Assembly (NCBI RefSeq): GCF_009746715.1
Contig: NZ_VRKW01000010.1
Span: forward strand, 1-64,000
DNA from: Ketobacter sp. MCCC 1A13808
Lineage (GTDB): Bacteria; Pseudomonadota; Gammaproteobacteria; Pseudomonadales; Ketobacteraceae
Reading direction: 5' to 3'
Length of the DNA stretch: 64,000 nt
Positions 35,972-44,293 of this stretch are shown piece after piece (the stretch's first letter is position 1; each line of letters starts with the position of its first letter). A model generated the notes under the pieces. The model ran no database searches. It had not been told where the DNA came from and saw nothing but the letters and a program-made list of their open reading frames with translations. The translations under genes and the position numbers were made by a program.

Positions 35972-36910
35972 TTAAACATTCAATTTTTTCTTCGAATAAA
36001 TTAATCCGTCGCGCAGGCCGAGATAGTGGTTTTTTAATACAGCAAAGCGGTCCTCGCGAAAAACCAACATGACAAACAACTTGAGAATCGCCCTTACGCT
36101 ATCCTTTATCACCCAAGCTCTGTTGCTATACGAGCGCCGGTATAGAATAGCCCGGTTGCGAGTCATATAATAATATCTCCCGGCATTGTGCTTCTTTACA
36201 ACCAAATTGCAAAACGGAAGTTTAAGAGGTTCTTGACCTATAGTTTGCTCTAAAATTGCAGAAAAAGCCCCCAAAAGATGCCACCCCCTTGAACGCGCGC
36301 GGAATGACCACTCAAGATCGACACTATCAATAAACAGGGCTTCTTCCATGTTACCTATGTCTTCAACTGCTTTCAGAGACATCATGCAACCGGAGGTAAT
36401 CAAAAAGTCTGTTTGAACCGTTGCCTGATTTTTATCATAACCAAGACAACGACGATTGAACGGGAATGAAAACGATGTAAAACCTAGTGAGCGCCCAGTG
36501 TAAGCATCGACAACACACATACCAATTGCGGCCACCTTGTCACTCTCATCTAGTGCACGGTATATTTGAAATAAAATATTAATCGCAAGCTCCGCTGGCC
36601 TACTGTCTTGGTCGAACGGTATGATGAAACTTACACCCATTTTCTGCGCCTCATGAAGCATCAGATTCAGAGCACCTGCCACACCCAAATTACGGCCAGA
36701 TTGGACTAAATCCACCTGCGCATGAGCGACCGCCAGCTTACTGATGTCGAGCTTATTATCAGAGTTATTGTCGACAACCAAAACCCTACAACCCGACTGT
36801 TCCAGTCTGGATAGTAGCCAGCGTAATTGTTCAATATCCGGGTTATGGGTTATAACACCAGTTAACACCGATTCAGACAGCGACTGCTCTACATCAATAG
36901 CCGAATTCAA
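35972..36910 (-). CDS. GT2 family glycosyltransferase, rhamnosyltransferase-like
   Basis: A 312-residue GT-A enzyme resembling WbbL/RfbN-type rhamnosyltransferases. Motifs are LTGVITHNPDIEQLRWLLS, VLVVDNNSDNKL, VSFIIPFDQDSRP with the DQD metal site, and LFIDSVDLEWSFRARSRGW with the acceptor base. No dTDP-rhamnose genes (rmlABCD) are in the window. It overlaps the exporter ATPase gene by 4 bp. Confidence 0.88.
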   Translation of the reverse strand: MNSAIDVEQSLSESVLTGVITHNPDIEQLRWLLSRLEQSGCRVLVVDNNSDNKLDISKLAVAHAQVDLVQSGRNLGVAGALNLMLHEAQKMGVSFIIPFDQDSRPAELAINILFQIYRALDESDKVAAIGMCVVDAYTGRSLGFTSFSFPFNRRCLGYDKNQATVQTDFLITSGCMMSLKAVEDIGNMEEALFIDSVDLEWSFRARSRGWHLLGAFSAILEQTIGQEPLKLPFCNLVVKKHNAGRYYYMTRNRAILYRRSYSNRAWVIKDSVRAILKLFVMLVFREDRFAVLKNHYLGLRDGLIYSKKKLNV

Positions 36911-37617
36911 ACTGCCAAACCCTCAGGAGTATTATAGGCACGCAGAACGTGGTCAGCTTCACCAATCATTTTCGTGCGTCCATTTTCGATCCACAAAATG
37001 CGGTCACACAAAGTCGCCATTGTGGTGTTCTCATGAGAGACAAGCACAACCGTTTCATTCGATGCTATACGTCGCTTCAAAAACGCGCTCGATTTCTCTC
37101 TAAATTGCGCGTCGCCCACACCCAAAACCTCGTCAATCAATAGAATATCCGGTTTCGCATGCACGGCGACAGCAAATCCCAGGCGCGCCCGCATACCCGT
37201 TGAGTACGTGCTTATGGGAAAGTCTATATGTTCGCCGAGCTCTGCCATATCAACGATACCTTTGGTCGCCAGCTCGATCTCGGGCAAAGTCATTCCTAAC
37301 AACAATCCACTTTGAATAATATTATCCCTTCCCGTAAGCTGATGTTTAAAACCTACTTGTATTGAAAGAAGCAATGATGATGTAGCATGATTTTCTATAC
37401 AGCCGACGTCCGCTTCAATGATGCCTGCGATCAACTTAAGAATGGTTGATTTTCCCGCTCCATTACGGCCAACAATACCCAGCGTCTCTCCCCTAAATAA
37501 TTCGAAATTTATATCTACAATCGGCCAGAAGCTTTGTCTCGAGAATGTGCTTTTCCTAACTGTGTACTTAACACCTACATTCTGAAACCGAACATAAGGC
37601 TGTTGATTTTTAGACAT
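36907..37617 (-). CDS. wzt: ABC glycan exporter ATP-binding protein (Wzt/KpsT type), copy 2
   Basis: A 236-residue nucleotide-binding subunit when started at the ATG at 37617, two bases after the permease stop. A longer frame reaching 37725 would overlap the permease by over 100 bp and adds non-family residues, so it was not used. Walker A GRNGAGKSTIL, signature YSTGMRARLGF, Walker B DILLIDEVLGVGD and LVSHE are intact. There is no C-terminal glycan-binding domain. It is clearly different from copy 1, so the two exporters are not a recent duplication. Confidence 0.93.
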   Translation of the reverse strand: MSKNQQPYVRFQNVGVKYTVRKSTFSRQSFWPIVDINFELFRGETLGIVGRNGAGKSTILKLIAGIIEADVGCIENHATSSLLLSIQVGFKHQLTGRDNIIQSGLLLGMTLPEIELATKGIVDMAELGEHIDFPISTYSTGMRARLGFAVAVHAKPDILLIDEVLGVGDAQFREKSSAFLKRRIASNETVVLVSHENTTMATLCDRILWIENGRTKMIGEADHVLRAYNTPEGLAV

Positions 37618-37619
37618 AG

Positions 37620-38384
37620 TTATTCTACCAACCGGGGATATAGGCGATCGTACTTCCTCAACAAGAACAAGCCATAGCTCACCATAACGACAGAGATACA
37701 AAGCACGTATGCAAGCTGCCCCCACAAGGGATGACTCTGCTCAAGCAAGATCAGCCTGTAACTTTCGATTATCGAAGCCATAGGATTCAGATATAGTATT
37801 TTTTGAAGAAAGGGTTCGACTTCGGAAATACGGAAAAAAATACCTGCCAGAAAGAACAGGAAAGTCATACCATAGTTAATAAGAATCAACAGATCGGGAG
37901 CAAACGGTATGACGGCAGCAACCAAAAGACCCGCTCCAACGCTAAGAAAAAGCTGTAACACCAAGAGGATAGGCAAGTACAGCCAAAACACGGTTACCGT
38001 GTCGCCCGCCAGGACTAAATAAAAAAGAAACAGTAAGAGCACAAGTAAAAATTTAATTGCGTTAACACTCAAAACGGTCCCTGGTAGAACGGTCTTCGGC
38101 AAATAGACCTGTTCTAGAAGCAGGCGCTCTTTAAGAATACAGTTTGCGCACATCCTGACTGAGGTATCAAACCAGCGCCAGAACACCAAACCACAAAGGA
38201 GAAAGGTTACAAAGCCTTCCTCGCCCCGCTTGAATACAATTCCGAATATCACATAAAAGAGAAGCAAGTACATTGCAGGATCCAAAAACCACCACAATAC
38301 TCCCAGCTTTGCTTTACTGGCTTCTATTTTAAGTTCCGCTAAAGTACGATAGTAAAGCAATTGAAAAACGCTAACTTTAAACAA
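37620..38384 (-). CDS. wzm: ABC-2 type glycan exporter permease (Wzm/KpsM type), copy 2
   Basis: A 254-residue integral-membrane subunit with about six hydrophobic segments. LKIEASKAKLGVLWWFLDPAMY-type entry is present as AELKIEASKAKLGVLWWF, and LINYGMTFLFFLAGIFFRISEV with LNPMASIIESYRLILLEQ are typical late motifs. It pairs with the ATPase two bases downstream. A 91-bp gap separates it from the ligase-like gene upstream. It has diverged strongly from the permease at 17184-18029. Confidence 0.93.
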   Translation of the reverse strand: MFKVSVFQLLYYRTLAELKIEASKAKLGVLWWFLDPAMYLLLFYVIFGIVFKRGEEGFVTFLLCGLVFWRWFDTSVRMCANCILKERLLLEQVYLPKTVLPGTVLSVNAIKFLLVLLLFLFYLVLAGDTVTVFWLYLPILLVLQLFLSVGAGLLVAAVIPFAPDLLILINYGMTFLFFLAGIFFRISEVEPFLQKILYLNPMASIIESYRLILLEQSHPLWGQLAYVLCISVVMVSYGLFLLRKYDRLYPRLVE

Positions 38385-38475
38385 TTATGTACTTCTCCTT
38401 GGCACCGCCAACAAAGTCGAACCTATCTACCTCAAAACGCCCCCAGCTCAGAACGGAGTAAACCTGCTTTGACAC

Positions 38476-39759
38476 TTAAGAGGCACTTCGAGGAGCTACT
38501 ATAGGTAAAGTTCGGGTAATTACTATCGTCACAGGAATCCAGAATATGAGCCACATAAAATCCCGTTTGGACACAGCCGCATTCGTATCCGTCGCAGTTA
38601 AGAGCAATATTGCTGCAACCAATCCAAGTGCCAGCCCACGGTCCCTGGCCTGGAATGCTGCCCGTGCAACTGCGTAAAAAAATACAACGTGCACAAACAA
38701 CCCGATAACCCCACCATAATACAGCGAGGAAATCAGCAACCCATGTGGATGAATTATAGAATTTCCGGAAATTTCTAAAATTGCCTGGCTCACAGGCGAC
38801 TGGTTAAAGTCGTTCGCCCAACCCCACCCGAACACCCAATGTTGCTGACTCGCTAACAGGGTTTCATGCCAGATAATAGGTCGCAGACTCAAACCTCGCT
38901 CAATTAAACCAGCAAGTATACCCGTCATCTGGGCTGCAAGCAGAACGGTGCCACCTACTGCGATTATCAACATCACCTTATATATCGGTTTTATCTCAAC
39001 ACGACTCCAGAACCATACAAAAAAAACCGCCAGCAACGCTAATAGTGGGCCCCGACTACCAGTCAAGATAATCAGTATCATCGCTATCACCAACAATGCG
39101 ACACCAATCGCTTTATCAACTCCCGCACGATATCTAAGGTGTACGCCGATAGCCACCTGAATAACTGCAACCGACCCCAGAATAATAGGATTATTCAGAA
39201 TGCTATAACCGGTTAAACGACCGTCACGATCAAGGCTGTATTCGGTCAACCATGCCCCCAGCAAATTTCCCAGGACACCCATACCAAACACCCAATAAAT
39301 ATGTTTAAGAGCCAGTGTGTTATTGTTGAAATATAAAATTGATACTACCCAAAAAAGCAAAGTAACAAAGCCATAACGCAATTGATTTTCTGCATTATGA
39401 TTAAAAGGCGGTGTACTCCAGAATAAAGAGAATGTGATATAGGATATCAGCAACAGCCCGGTTAGAACCGTAATTTGTGTGGCTAGCATTTTTATTTGAA
39501 CAAGTTGATAGCGGTTATACCAAAAATGAGTGAACGCAACTACAACCAATAAGTTACGCGCTGCGCTTGAAGAAGGGAGAATAAAAAACAAAAACAAAAC
39601 CAGCGGGTAACCGACCAGTAAAATAGTTGATTTCCTGTCAAACCTAGCGCCAGAAGAATTACCATTCAGAAATAAATCTAACACAGCGACAGTACGTTGT
39701 TTTGCATCAATCGGTTTTATACGGAATATCCTTGCTGGTTTTTCAGGTAACAACGCCAT
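38476..39759 (-). CDS. O-antigen ligase/polymerase-like membrane protein (WaaL/Wzy class)
   Basis: A 427-residue protein with about eleven hydrophobic segments and the PF04932 core LIILTGSRGPLLALLAVFFVW. A long outer loop carries SIIHPHGLLISSLYYGG, matching the H-x-H position of ligases. In an ABC-exporter locus a Wzy polymerase is not needed, so a ligase joining the exported glycan to lipid A core or another acceptor is the better guess, though a polymerase is possible. It overlaps the upstream GT4 gene. Confidence 0.83.
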   Translation of the reverse strand: MALLPEKPARIFRIKPIDAKQRTVAVLDLFLNGNSSGARFDRKSTILLVGYPLVLFLFFILPSSSAARNLLVVVAFTHFWYNRYQLVQIKMLATQITVLTGLLLISYITFSLFWSTPPFNHNAENQLRYGFVTLLFWVVSILYFNNNTLALKHIYWVFGMGVLGNLLGAWLTEYSLDRDGRLTGYSILNNPIILGSVAVIQVAIGVHLRYRAGVDKAIGVALLVIAMILIILTGSRGPLLALLAVFFVWFWSRVEIKPIYKVMLIIAVGGTVLLAAQMTGILAGLIERGLSLRPIIWHETLLASQQHWVFGWGWANDFNQSPVSQAILEISGNSIIHPHGLLISSLYYGGVIGLFVHVVFFYAVARAAFQARDRGLALGLVAAILLLTATDTNAAVSKRDFMWLIFWIPVTIVITRTLPIVAPRSAS

Positions 39760-40888
39760 ATTCTTGGTCAGACAGTAACGCTGTTAATGCTGGCACTTGG
39801 CTTGTGGTAGAGTAGCGAACTGCTAATGATTTCAAATCCTGCGCCGGAAACTGTTCATAATTTTTCACTAGCCAATCTATCGTTTCCAGCCAGACACTCG
39901 GGTCTCGACTATCCACTACTCTTCCATATTGTTCTGTCATAAAGTCAATGACCCCTCCGCAATTATACACCACGGCTGGCTTTCCTAATGCCAACGCTTC
40001 CAAAGTCACCAAGGAAAAGGACTCATTGAACGACGTTAACAAAAACGCGTCACAAATATTCAGGTATTCATAATAGTCTTCATTTTTTTCACTCAGTATT
40101 ATTAAATTTCCATTCTCTTTGAGTTTTTCATAGAAGCGATCGAGGTAGTAGTTAAAGCCGGTTTTACGTTGCCCCCCTACCCACACAAATTTCCAGGGTC
40201 TGCCGACAGATATTTCGCTTATCTGCATAAAAAGTTCGACACCCTTATTAAAATCGAGTGATCCCGCGCCAATAAGTACAAAGTCGCCTGGATCAATTTT
40301 AAGATCTGATCTGATTTTGCTGCGGGGTTGCCTTAATTTTATTTCATCAGCGTCATAAAAACACGGCTGTATCTTTACATCACTTCTTCCCATGATTGAG
40401 ATCGCATTCCCCGCAGAGCTGGAATTGGTAATTATACGCTTGCAGTGAGTTAGCATTGTTTGCATGCTTTGGATCGATATAAATGAATAGGCAGATGGCA
40501 TCTCATGAACAATCAACGTTGCATCTACTTTCATGCACAAAACCGAGGGCATGACTTTTTGCATCAAAATCGAATTTAACACCCATTCATCTGGCTGAAA
40601 CTGCCGATGAACCTCCTCTATAAACAAGCCAAAACTGTGTGGTTTATCGCGATTCTTGAGTTTGCTCGAGATTAGGCGCAAGGCTTTTTTTGTCTCCGCA
40701 AGTAGGGAGCGCTTTTTCATGTGGGTATAAAGGATTTTGGGTTCGAGAGAAGCAAATAGCGGCGAATATTTCTCAGTCACGACCATCACCTGAAACTGCC
40801 GTGCATCATAATTTTTCAGAAATCTGTACAGATAGATTTCAGCTCCTGCGCGCCCGGCATAGGGTGAAATAAACATAATTCGCTTCAT
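39743..40888 (-). CDS. GT4 family glycosyltransferase
   Basis: A 381-residue GT-B enzyme from the ATG at 40888; an in-frame TTG at 40918 would add 10 residues. The start MKRIMFISPYAGRAGAEIYLYRFL has the donor-domain glycine. The C-terminal half has FVLIGAGSLDFNKGVELF, WVGGQRKTGFNYYLDRFYEK and DAFLLTSFNESFSLVTLEALALG. It is the first gene of the right glycan operon. Donor unknown. Confidence 0.88.
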   Translation of the reverse strand: MKRIMFISPYAGRAGAEIYLYRFLKNYDARQFQVMVVTEKYSPLFASLEPKILYTHMKKRSLLAETKKALRLISSKLKNRDKPHSFGLFIEEVHRQFQPDEWVLNSILMQKVMPSVLCMKVDATLIVHEMPSAYSFISIQSMQTMLTHCKRIITNSSSAGNAISIMGRSDVKIQPCFYDADEIKLRQPRSKIRSDLKIDPGDFVLIGAGSLDFNKGVELFMQISEISVGRPWKFVWVGGQRKTGFNYYLDRFYEKLKENGNLIILSEKNEDYYEYLNICDAFLLTSFNESFSLVTLEALALGKPAVVYNCGGVIDFMTEQYGRVVDSRDPSVWLETIDWLVKNYEQFPAQDLKSLAVRYSTTSQVPALTALLSDQEYGVVT

Positions 40889-41256
40889 TCTTGGGGGGGT
40901 TCCGCCAGCGCCTTCCAATTAGAGAAAGGCAATTTTACTTTTGACATGCAAGTTTATCTGGTTGAACTAAGAGCAAGCAAGCCTTGGATTGAAGTGGTGT
41001 TATTTCGCCAAAAGTAGGCGACAGACGACTATAGAATATCCGAATTAGGGGGTGCTATCCACAATCCCGACAGTAAAGACTCTGCACGGCGCCACCAACG
41101 CGATTAGTTCTGAAACCTTCGAGCGCGCCCCCCCCCGGAAAGCTTCTGCAATGGCAAGCCCCACCAGCAACATGATCAATTTTCAGACCATAAACGACAC
41201 AAGCTTTACAAATTCGGCAACAACGGTAACGGTTTTCTAAGAAAGCACCGGCGATA
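40889..41256. other. Upstream region of the right glycan operon
   Basis: This 368-bp stretch lies upstream of the first GT gene of the right operon. It contains no gene I can support. Short open frames on both strands around 41050-41300 have no recognisable content. The promoter for the right operon is expected here or within the adjoining pseudogene. A homopolymer of nine C residues lies near 41129. Confidence 0.4.
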
Positions 41257-41636
41257 GTCTTTAAGGAGAAATTAACCGTTCTTCTGATTGATAACAACAG
41301 TAAGCCGCCCTATCAACGGATAATTAAACCCATGCCCGTGGCGCGGCACGACGAATCGTACGCTACCTCATAGGTCACTCTATTAGTTCAGGATCCAGAG
41401 AAAAACCTGGATTTCTCAGCGCGTACCCTGATGGAGCTGTATCAACTCACTATGTCTGAAGCCACCATTGCTATACTGTTGGCAAAGGGCCACACATCAG
41501 ATCAAGTCGCCAACGGGCTGTAGATCAAAAAGAACAGGGTTGGAGCGCATTTGCGACCCACGTTTGTCAAAATGGGCGTCAAGCAACTATCCAGGCTGGT
41601 CACACTGGTGCTCACCAGTCTCGCGTCAGCACAATA
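41257..41636 (+). pseudogene. Decayed LuxR-family (helix-turn-helix) regulator
   Basis: One reading frame translates to a C-terminal LuxR-type region broken by two stops, a TAG at 41371-41373 and a TAG at 41521-41523. Around them are PYQRIIKPMPVARHDES, VTLLVQDPEKNLDFS, LMELYQLTMSEATIAILLAKG, then after the second stop KKNRVGAHLRPTFVKMGV and LSRLVTLVLTSLAS. This matches the end of LuxR regulators that have a PAS-like N-terminus (LYGLT-x-SEA, NTVR-x-HLR-x-IF-x-K-x-GV). The N-terminal domain is missing. It ends 12 bp before nnrU. Confidence 0.8.
41360..41370 (-). promoter_or_regulatory. ops-like element upstream of the right glycan operon
   Basis: On the minus strand the bases read TGAGGTAGCGT, nine of eleven matching the ops consensus GGCGGTAGCGT. 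It lies 472 bp upstream of the first gene of the right operon and in its direction of transcription, but inside the LuxR remnant. A match this good is expected by chance several times in the whole window, so position is the only real support. Confidence 0.2.
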
Positions 41637-41648
41637 GGGAACAAGCAT

Positions 41649-42218
41649 ATGGTATTAATGCACATGGGAATCGTTCTGTGGATCGGGGTTCACCTCATCC
41701 CGTCTTTCGCCCCCGGCATTAAAAGGAGATGGAAACAGGCATTGGGACAGAACGGCTATATGGCGAGCTTTTCGATGTTACTGGTACTGGCGTTGGTACT
41801 CATTGTGATGGGGTGGCGTACAGCGATCCCGGGCTACATCTATGCGCTGCCTATCACCGTCAATCTTATTGCATTACTCACGATGTGGTTGGCAGCCATT
41901 TTGTTCGTTTCTGCCAAATTGCCTACCCACATTAAACGGGTAATCCGGCATCCACAATTGCTCGGCGTCGTATTGTGGTCCGTTGCCCACCTGCTGGCCA
42001 ACGGTGACACCCGTTCGGTCACGTTATTCGGTTCAATGTTAGTCTGGGCTGTTGTACAGATGTATTCGATTAACCGCCGCGACGGTCAATGGCTACGTCC
42101 CAATGCACCGCCATTAAAAGCGGATCTTATTCTGATCGTGATCGGAACGGTTGTTTACCTGGCTCTCATTTATCTGCATCCGTATATATCTGGCGTTCCC
42201 CTAACCTACATGGGGTAA
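41649..42218 (+). CDS. nnrU: NnrU family membrane protein
   Basis: A 189-residue protein with about five to six hydrophobic segments. The family pattern is clear: LMHMGIVLWIGVHLIPSFAP at the start, IKRVIRHPQLLGVVLWSVAHLLANGD in the middle and ADLILIVIGTVVYLALIYLHPYISG at the end. NnrU is associated with nitrite/nitric-oxide metabolism in some denitrifiers, and related proteins (such as zeta-carotene isomerase) bind haem through the conserved histidines. Its own role here is unknown. An AGGGA ribosome site lies eight bases before the ATG. Confidence 0.9.
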   Translation: MVLMHMGIVLWIGVHLIPSFAPGIKRRWKQALGQNGYMASFSMLLVLALVLIVMGWRTAIPGYIYALPITVNLIALLTMWLAAILFVSAKLPTHIKRVIRHPQLLGVVLWSVAHLLANGDTRSVTLFGSMLVWAVVQMYSINRRDGQWLRPNAPPLKADLILIVIGTVVYLALIYLHPYISGVPLTYMG

Positions 42219-42231
42219 GCGGCAGGCACAA

Positions 42232-42256
42232 AAAAGCGGCTGCAAGAGCCGCTTTT
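42232..42256. terminator. Bidirectional terminator between nnrU and the esterase gene
   Basis: A 10-bp perfect stem (AAAAGCGGCT and its complement) around a 5-base GCAAG loop, with an A run on one side and a T run on the other. It can end transcription of nnrU (plus) and of the esterase gene (minus). Confidence 0.85.
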
Positions 42257-42273
42257 CATACCGTCGCGCGACC

Positions 42274-43107
42274 CTAATCCATATTCTTTTTCTTAACTGA
42301 CCAGCTTGAACTGGTGCACAGGGTGCAGTCAGCACCGTAGAACATTGAACGCGCTTCCTGATCGTCCATCAGATGTAATTTAAACCAGGCTGTAGAAGGG
42401 CCCTGGAATGCGCCACCGGTATAACCCGCTTCAAAGTGGCTGGCACCCTGTGCAGTGGCATGAAATACCGGTACGTTTGCAGCGCGGAAAACATTGTCCT
42501 GATTTTGCGCCGGGGCTGCAATTGTGTCAGCACTACCGGACATTAGCAGCATCGGTCCGTTCTGAGCCCCATTTGCTGACGTGTTATGACCCAGGAAAGG
42601 CAATGTGTAAGGCTGCATTGGTGCAGTCGCCTTAATGCGCGCATCCCGGCCGACCATAATGGAACCGCCACCCCCTTGGGAGTGACCAGAGGAGCCAACA
42701 TGACCCAGATCCAGTTTGCCTGCGAATGTACCACTGCCGCTATTTTGTTGCTGCAAATAGTCCAGGCAAGACAACATTTCCTCACCGGAAGCCGCATTCG
42801 TGGTAGAGGCCGCCGCTACCACAAAACCGTGACTGGCCCAATGCGATAGCAAGGCGCTGTATCCGGACGGGGTCGTTCCGGTGCCATTACCCCAGAGAAT
42901 GATCGGGTGCTTCATTCCGCCTTCACCCAAATTACGCGGTCGATAAATTGAACAACCACTCGCACTTGTCGTCGTTGTTGCATAGGGGCCATTTGAATCA
43001 TAACCCCCACCGGCGCCCCCTGTGCCCGGCGCATTATAGGAAAACGCGGTACTGGAAATAACAGTGAAACCGGCGATCGCAGCAAACCTGGAAATGGATC
43101 CTAACAT
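42274..43107 (-). CDS. Secreted alpha/beta hydrolase, polyester-hydrolase/cutinase-like
   Basis: Extracellular or periplasmic esterase of about 278 residues with a signal peptide ending near SSTAFS. The catalytic triad is readable: serine in GHSQGGGGS, aspartate in SGSADTIAAP, histidine in GASHFEAGY. A C-terminal CTLCTSS pair could form a disulfide, as in cutinase and PET-hydrolase relatives. Relatives act on short-chain esters and polyesters; the natural substrate here is unknown. AAGGAG lies six bases before the ATG at 43107 and three before the adjacent ATG at 43110, so 43107 was preferred. Confidence 0.85.
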   Translation of the reverse strand: MLGSISRFAAIAGFTVISSTAFSYNAPGTGGAGGGYDSNGPYATTTTSASGCSIYRPRNLGEGGMKHPIILWGNGTGTTPSGYSALLSHWASHGFVVAAASTTNAASGEEMLSCLDYLQQQNSGSGTFAGKLDLGHVGSSGHSQGGGGSIMVGRDARIKATAPMQPYTLPFLGHNTSANGAQNGPMLLMSGSADTIAAPAQNQDNVFRAANVPVFHATAQGASHFEAGYTGGAFQGPSTAWFKLHLMDDQEARSMFYGADCTLCTSSSWSVKKKNMD

Positions 43108-43473
43108 CATGCACTCCTTAAAAATCATTTGGGCAGGAGAAACCACTTTGTGACCAAGATATCGAATACATGGATCGTTTTTACTCCCCCGGAGCCATGA
43201 TCTGATGGCTCGCAGCCAACCTAATATCGCGCCGTATCCGAGTCAATTTGCTTCACTTGCGTTTGTGAGTAAGCAGTCAAATTCCGGAGGCCGGCTTTTC
43301 ATATTGGCCGTTTAGCCCCGCCTTTTGGGCCTATGCGCCGCTCACGGTGATTTGGGTTCCCCGCAACCGGTTGGACAGCGTCCCATAAAAGATTAAACTG
43401 AGTGCTGGCGATGCAAATGATCGCTTTTTGACCACACCTAATATTTCTATCCTCACACACCAAGGGACAGACC
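43108..43473. other. Divergent promoter region between esterase and YccA-like genes
   Basis: This 366-bp stretch has no gene. It must contain promoters for the esterase (minus) and the YccA-like gene (plus). An open frame on the minus strand reaching from 43715 into it is a shadow of the YccA-like gene. I could not assign clear -35/-10 pairs. Confidence 0.5.
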
Positions 43474-44211
43474 ATGAGATCCGGCAACCCATCGTTAAAT
43501 GACAAAACATTTAAAGGCCTAGGCGTTTCAGATGAACCAATGACACTGGCCGGCACGGTCAATAAAACCGCCATTTTACTGGCCTTGGTACTGATTACTG
43601 CGGGATACACCTGGGGCCGGTTCTTTGAAAGTGGCGGCGACCCGAGCAGCATCATGACGTTGATGTGGGTGGGAATCATCGGCGGTCTGGTGATGGCGTT
43701 GGTGACGGTGTTCAAAAAACAATACGTAGCCTACACCGCGCCTGCCTATGCCCTACTGGAAGGCCTGGCCGTCGGGGGCATTTCTGCTTTCTATGAAGTA
43801 CGTTTCGAAGGCGTTGTGATTCAGGCAGTGGGACTGACATTCGGCACTCTATTCTGCTTATTGTTTGCCTACAAAACCGGCCTGATCAAAGCCACCGAAA
43901 ATTTCAAGCTGGGCATCACTGCCGCCACCGGCGCCATTTTTCTTCTGTACATCGTCAACATGGTGCTTAGCCTGTTCGATATGCCCATCGGCTTTATCCA
44001 TGAAGGCGGTACCTTCGGCATTATTTTCAGTCTGGTGGTGGTCACCGTTGCTGCACTCAACCTGGTGCTGGATTTTGATTTCATCGAAGCCGGAGTGGAG
44101 CAAGGAGCCCCCAAATTCATGGAATGGTATGGTGCCTTCGGCCTGGTCGTAACGCTGGTTTGGTTATATCTGGAAATGTTGCGTTTGCTGTCGAAATTAC
44201 GCGGCGACTAA
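43474..44211 (+). CDS. Bax inhibitor-1/YccA family membrane protein
   Basis: A 245-residue protein with seven hydrophobic segments, of the BI-1 (TMBIM) superfamily and close to the larger bacterial YccA-like branch. Recognisable stretches are MRSGNPSLNDKTFKGLG at the start, YVAYTAPAYALLEGLAVGGISAFYE and VLDFDFIEAGVEQGAPKFMEWYGAFGL, with the conserved acidic pair. Relatives are pH-gated calcium leak channels or modulators of FtsH. A good ribosome site (AAGGGA) precedes the ATG. A strong terminator follows. Confidence 0.92.
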   Translation: MRSGNPSLNDKTFKGLGVSDEPMTLAGTVNKTAILLALVLITAGYTWGRFFESGGDPSSIMTLMWVGIIGGLVMALVTVFKKQYVAYTAPAYALLEGLAVGGISAFYEVRFEGVVIQAVGLTFGTLFCLLFAYKTGLIKATENFKLGITAATGAIFLLYIVNMVLSLFDMPIGFIHEGGTFGIIFSLVVVTVAALNLVLDFDFIEAGVEQGAPKFMEWYGAFGLVVTLVWLYLEMLRLLSKLRGD

Positions 44212-44237
44212 TATTGCCCGGAACTGAAAACCAGAAG

Positions 44238-44282
44238 CCGTAACGTAAAAAGCCCTCGCTGTGAGGGCTTTTTACGTTACGG
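44238..44282. terminator. Bidirectional terminator with perfect 20-bp stem
   Basis: A perfect 20-bp inverted repeat from CCGTAACG to CGTTACGG around a GCTGT loop, containing AAAAAGCCCTC and GAGGGCTTTTT. The inner part is a normal intrinsic terminator for both convergent genes; the outer eight pairs extend it unusually. Confidence 0.9.
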
Positions 44283-44293
44283 TGGTCACTGAT

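Noticed and set aside
37618-37725. Longer start for the second exporter ATPase
   Set aside because: It would overlap the permease gene by over 100 bp and add residues not found in the family; the ATG at 37617 fits the operon joint.
41055-41297. Minus-strand 80-codon frame next to the LuxR remnant
   Set aside because: Cysteine-rich, no motif; likely a chance frame in decaying DNA.
43299-43715. A 138-codon minus-strand frame
   Set aside because: Mostly antisense to the YccA-like gene; its composition is that of a shadow frame.
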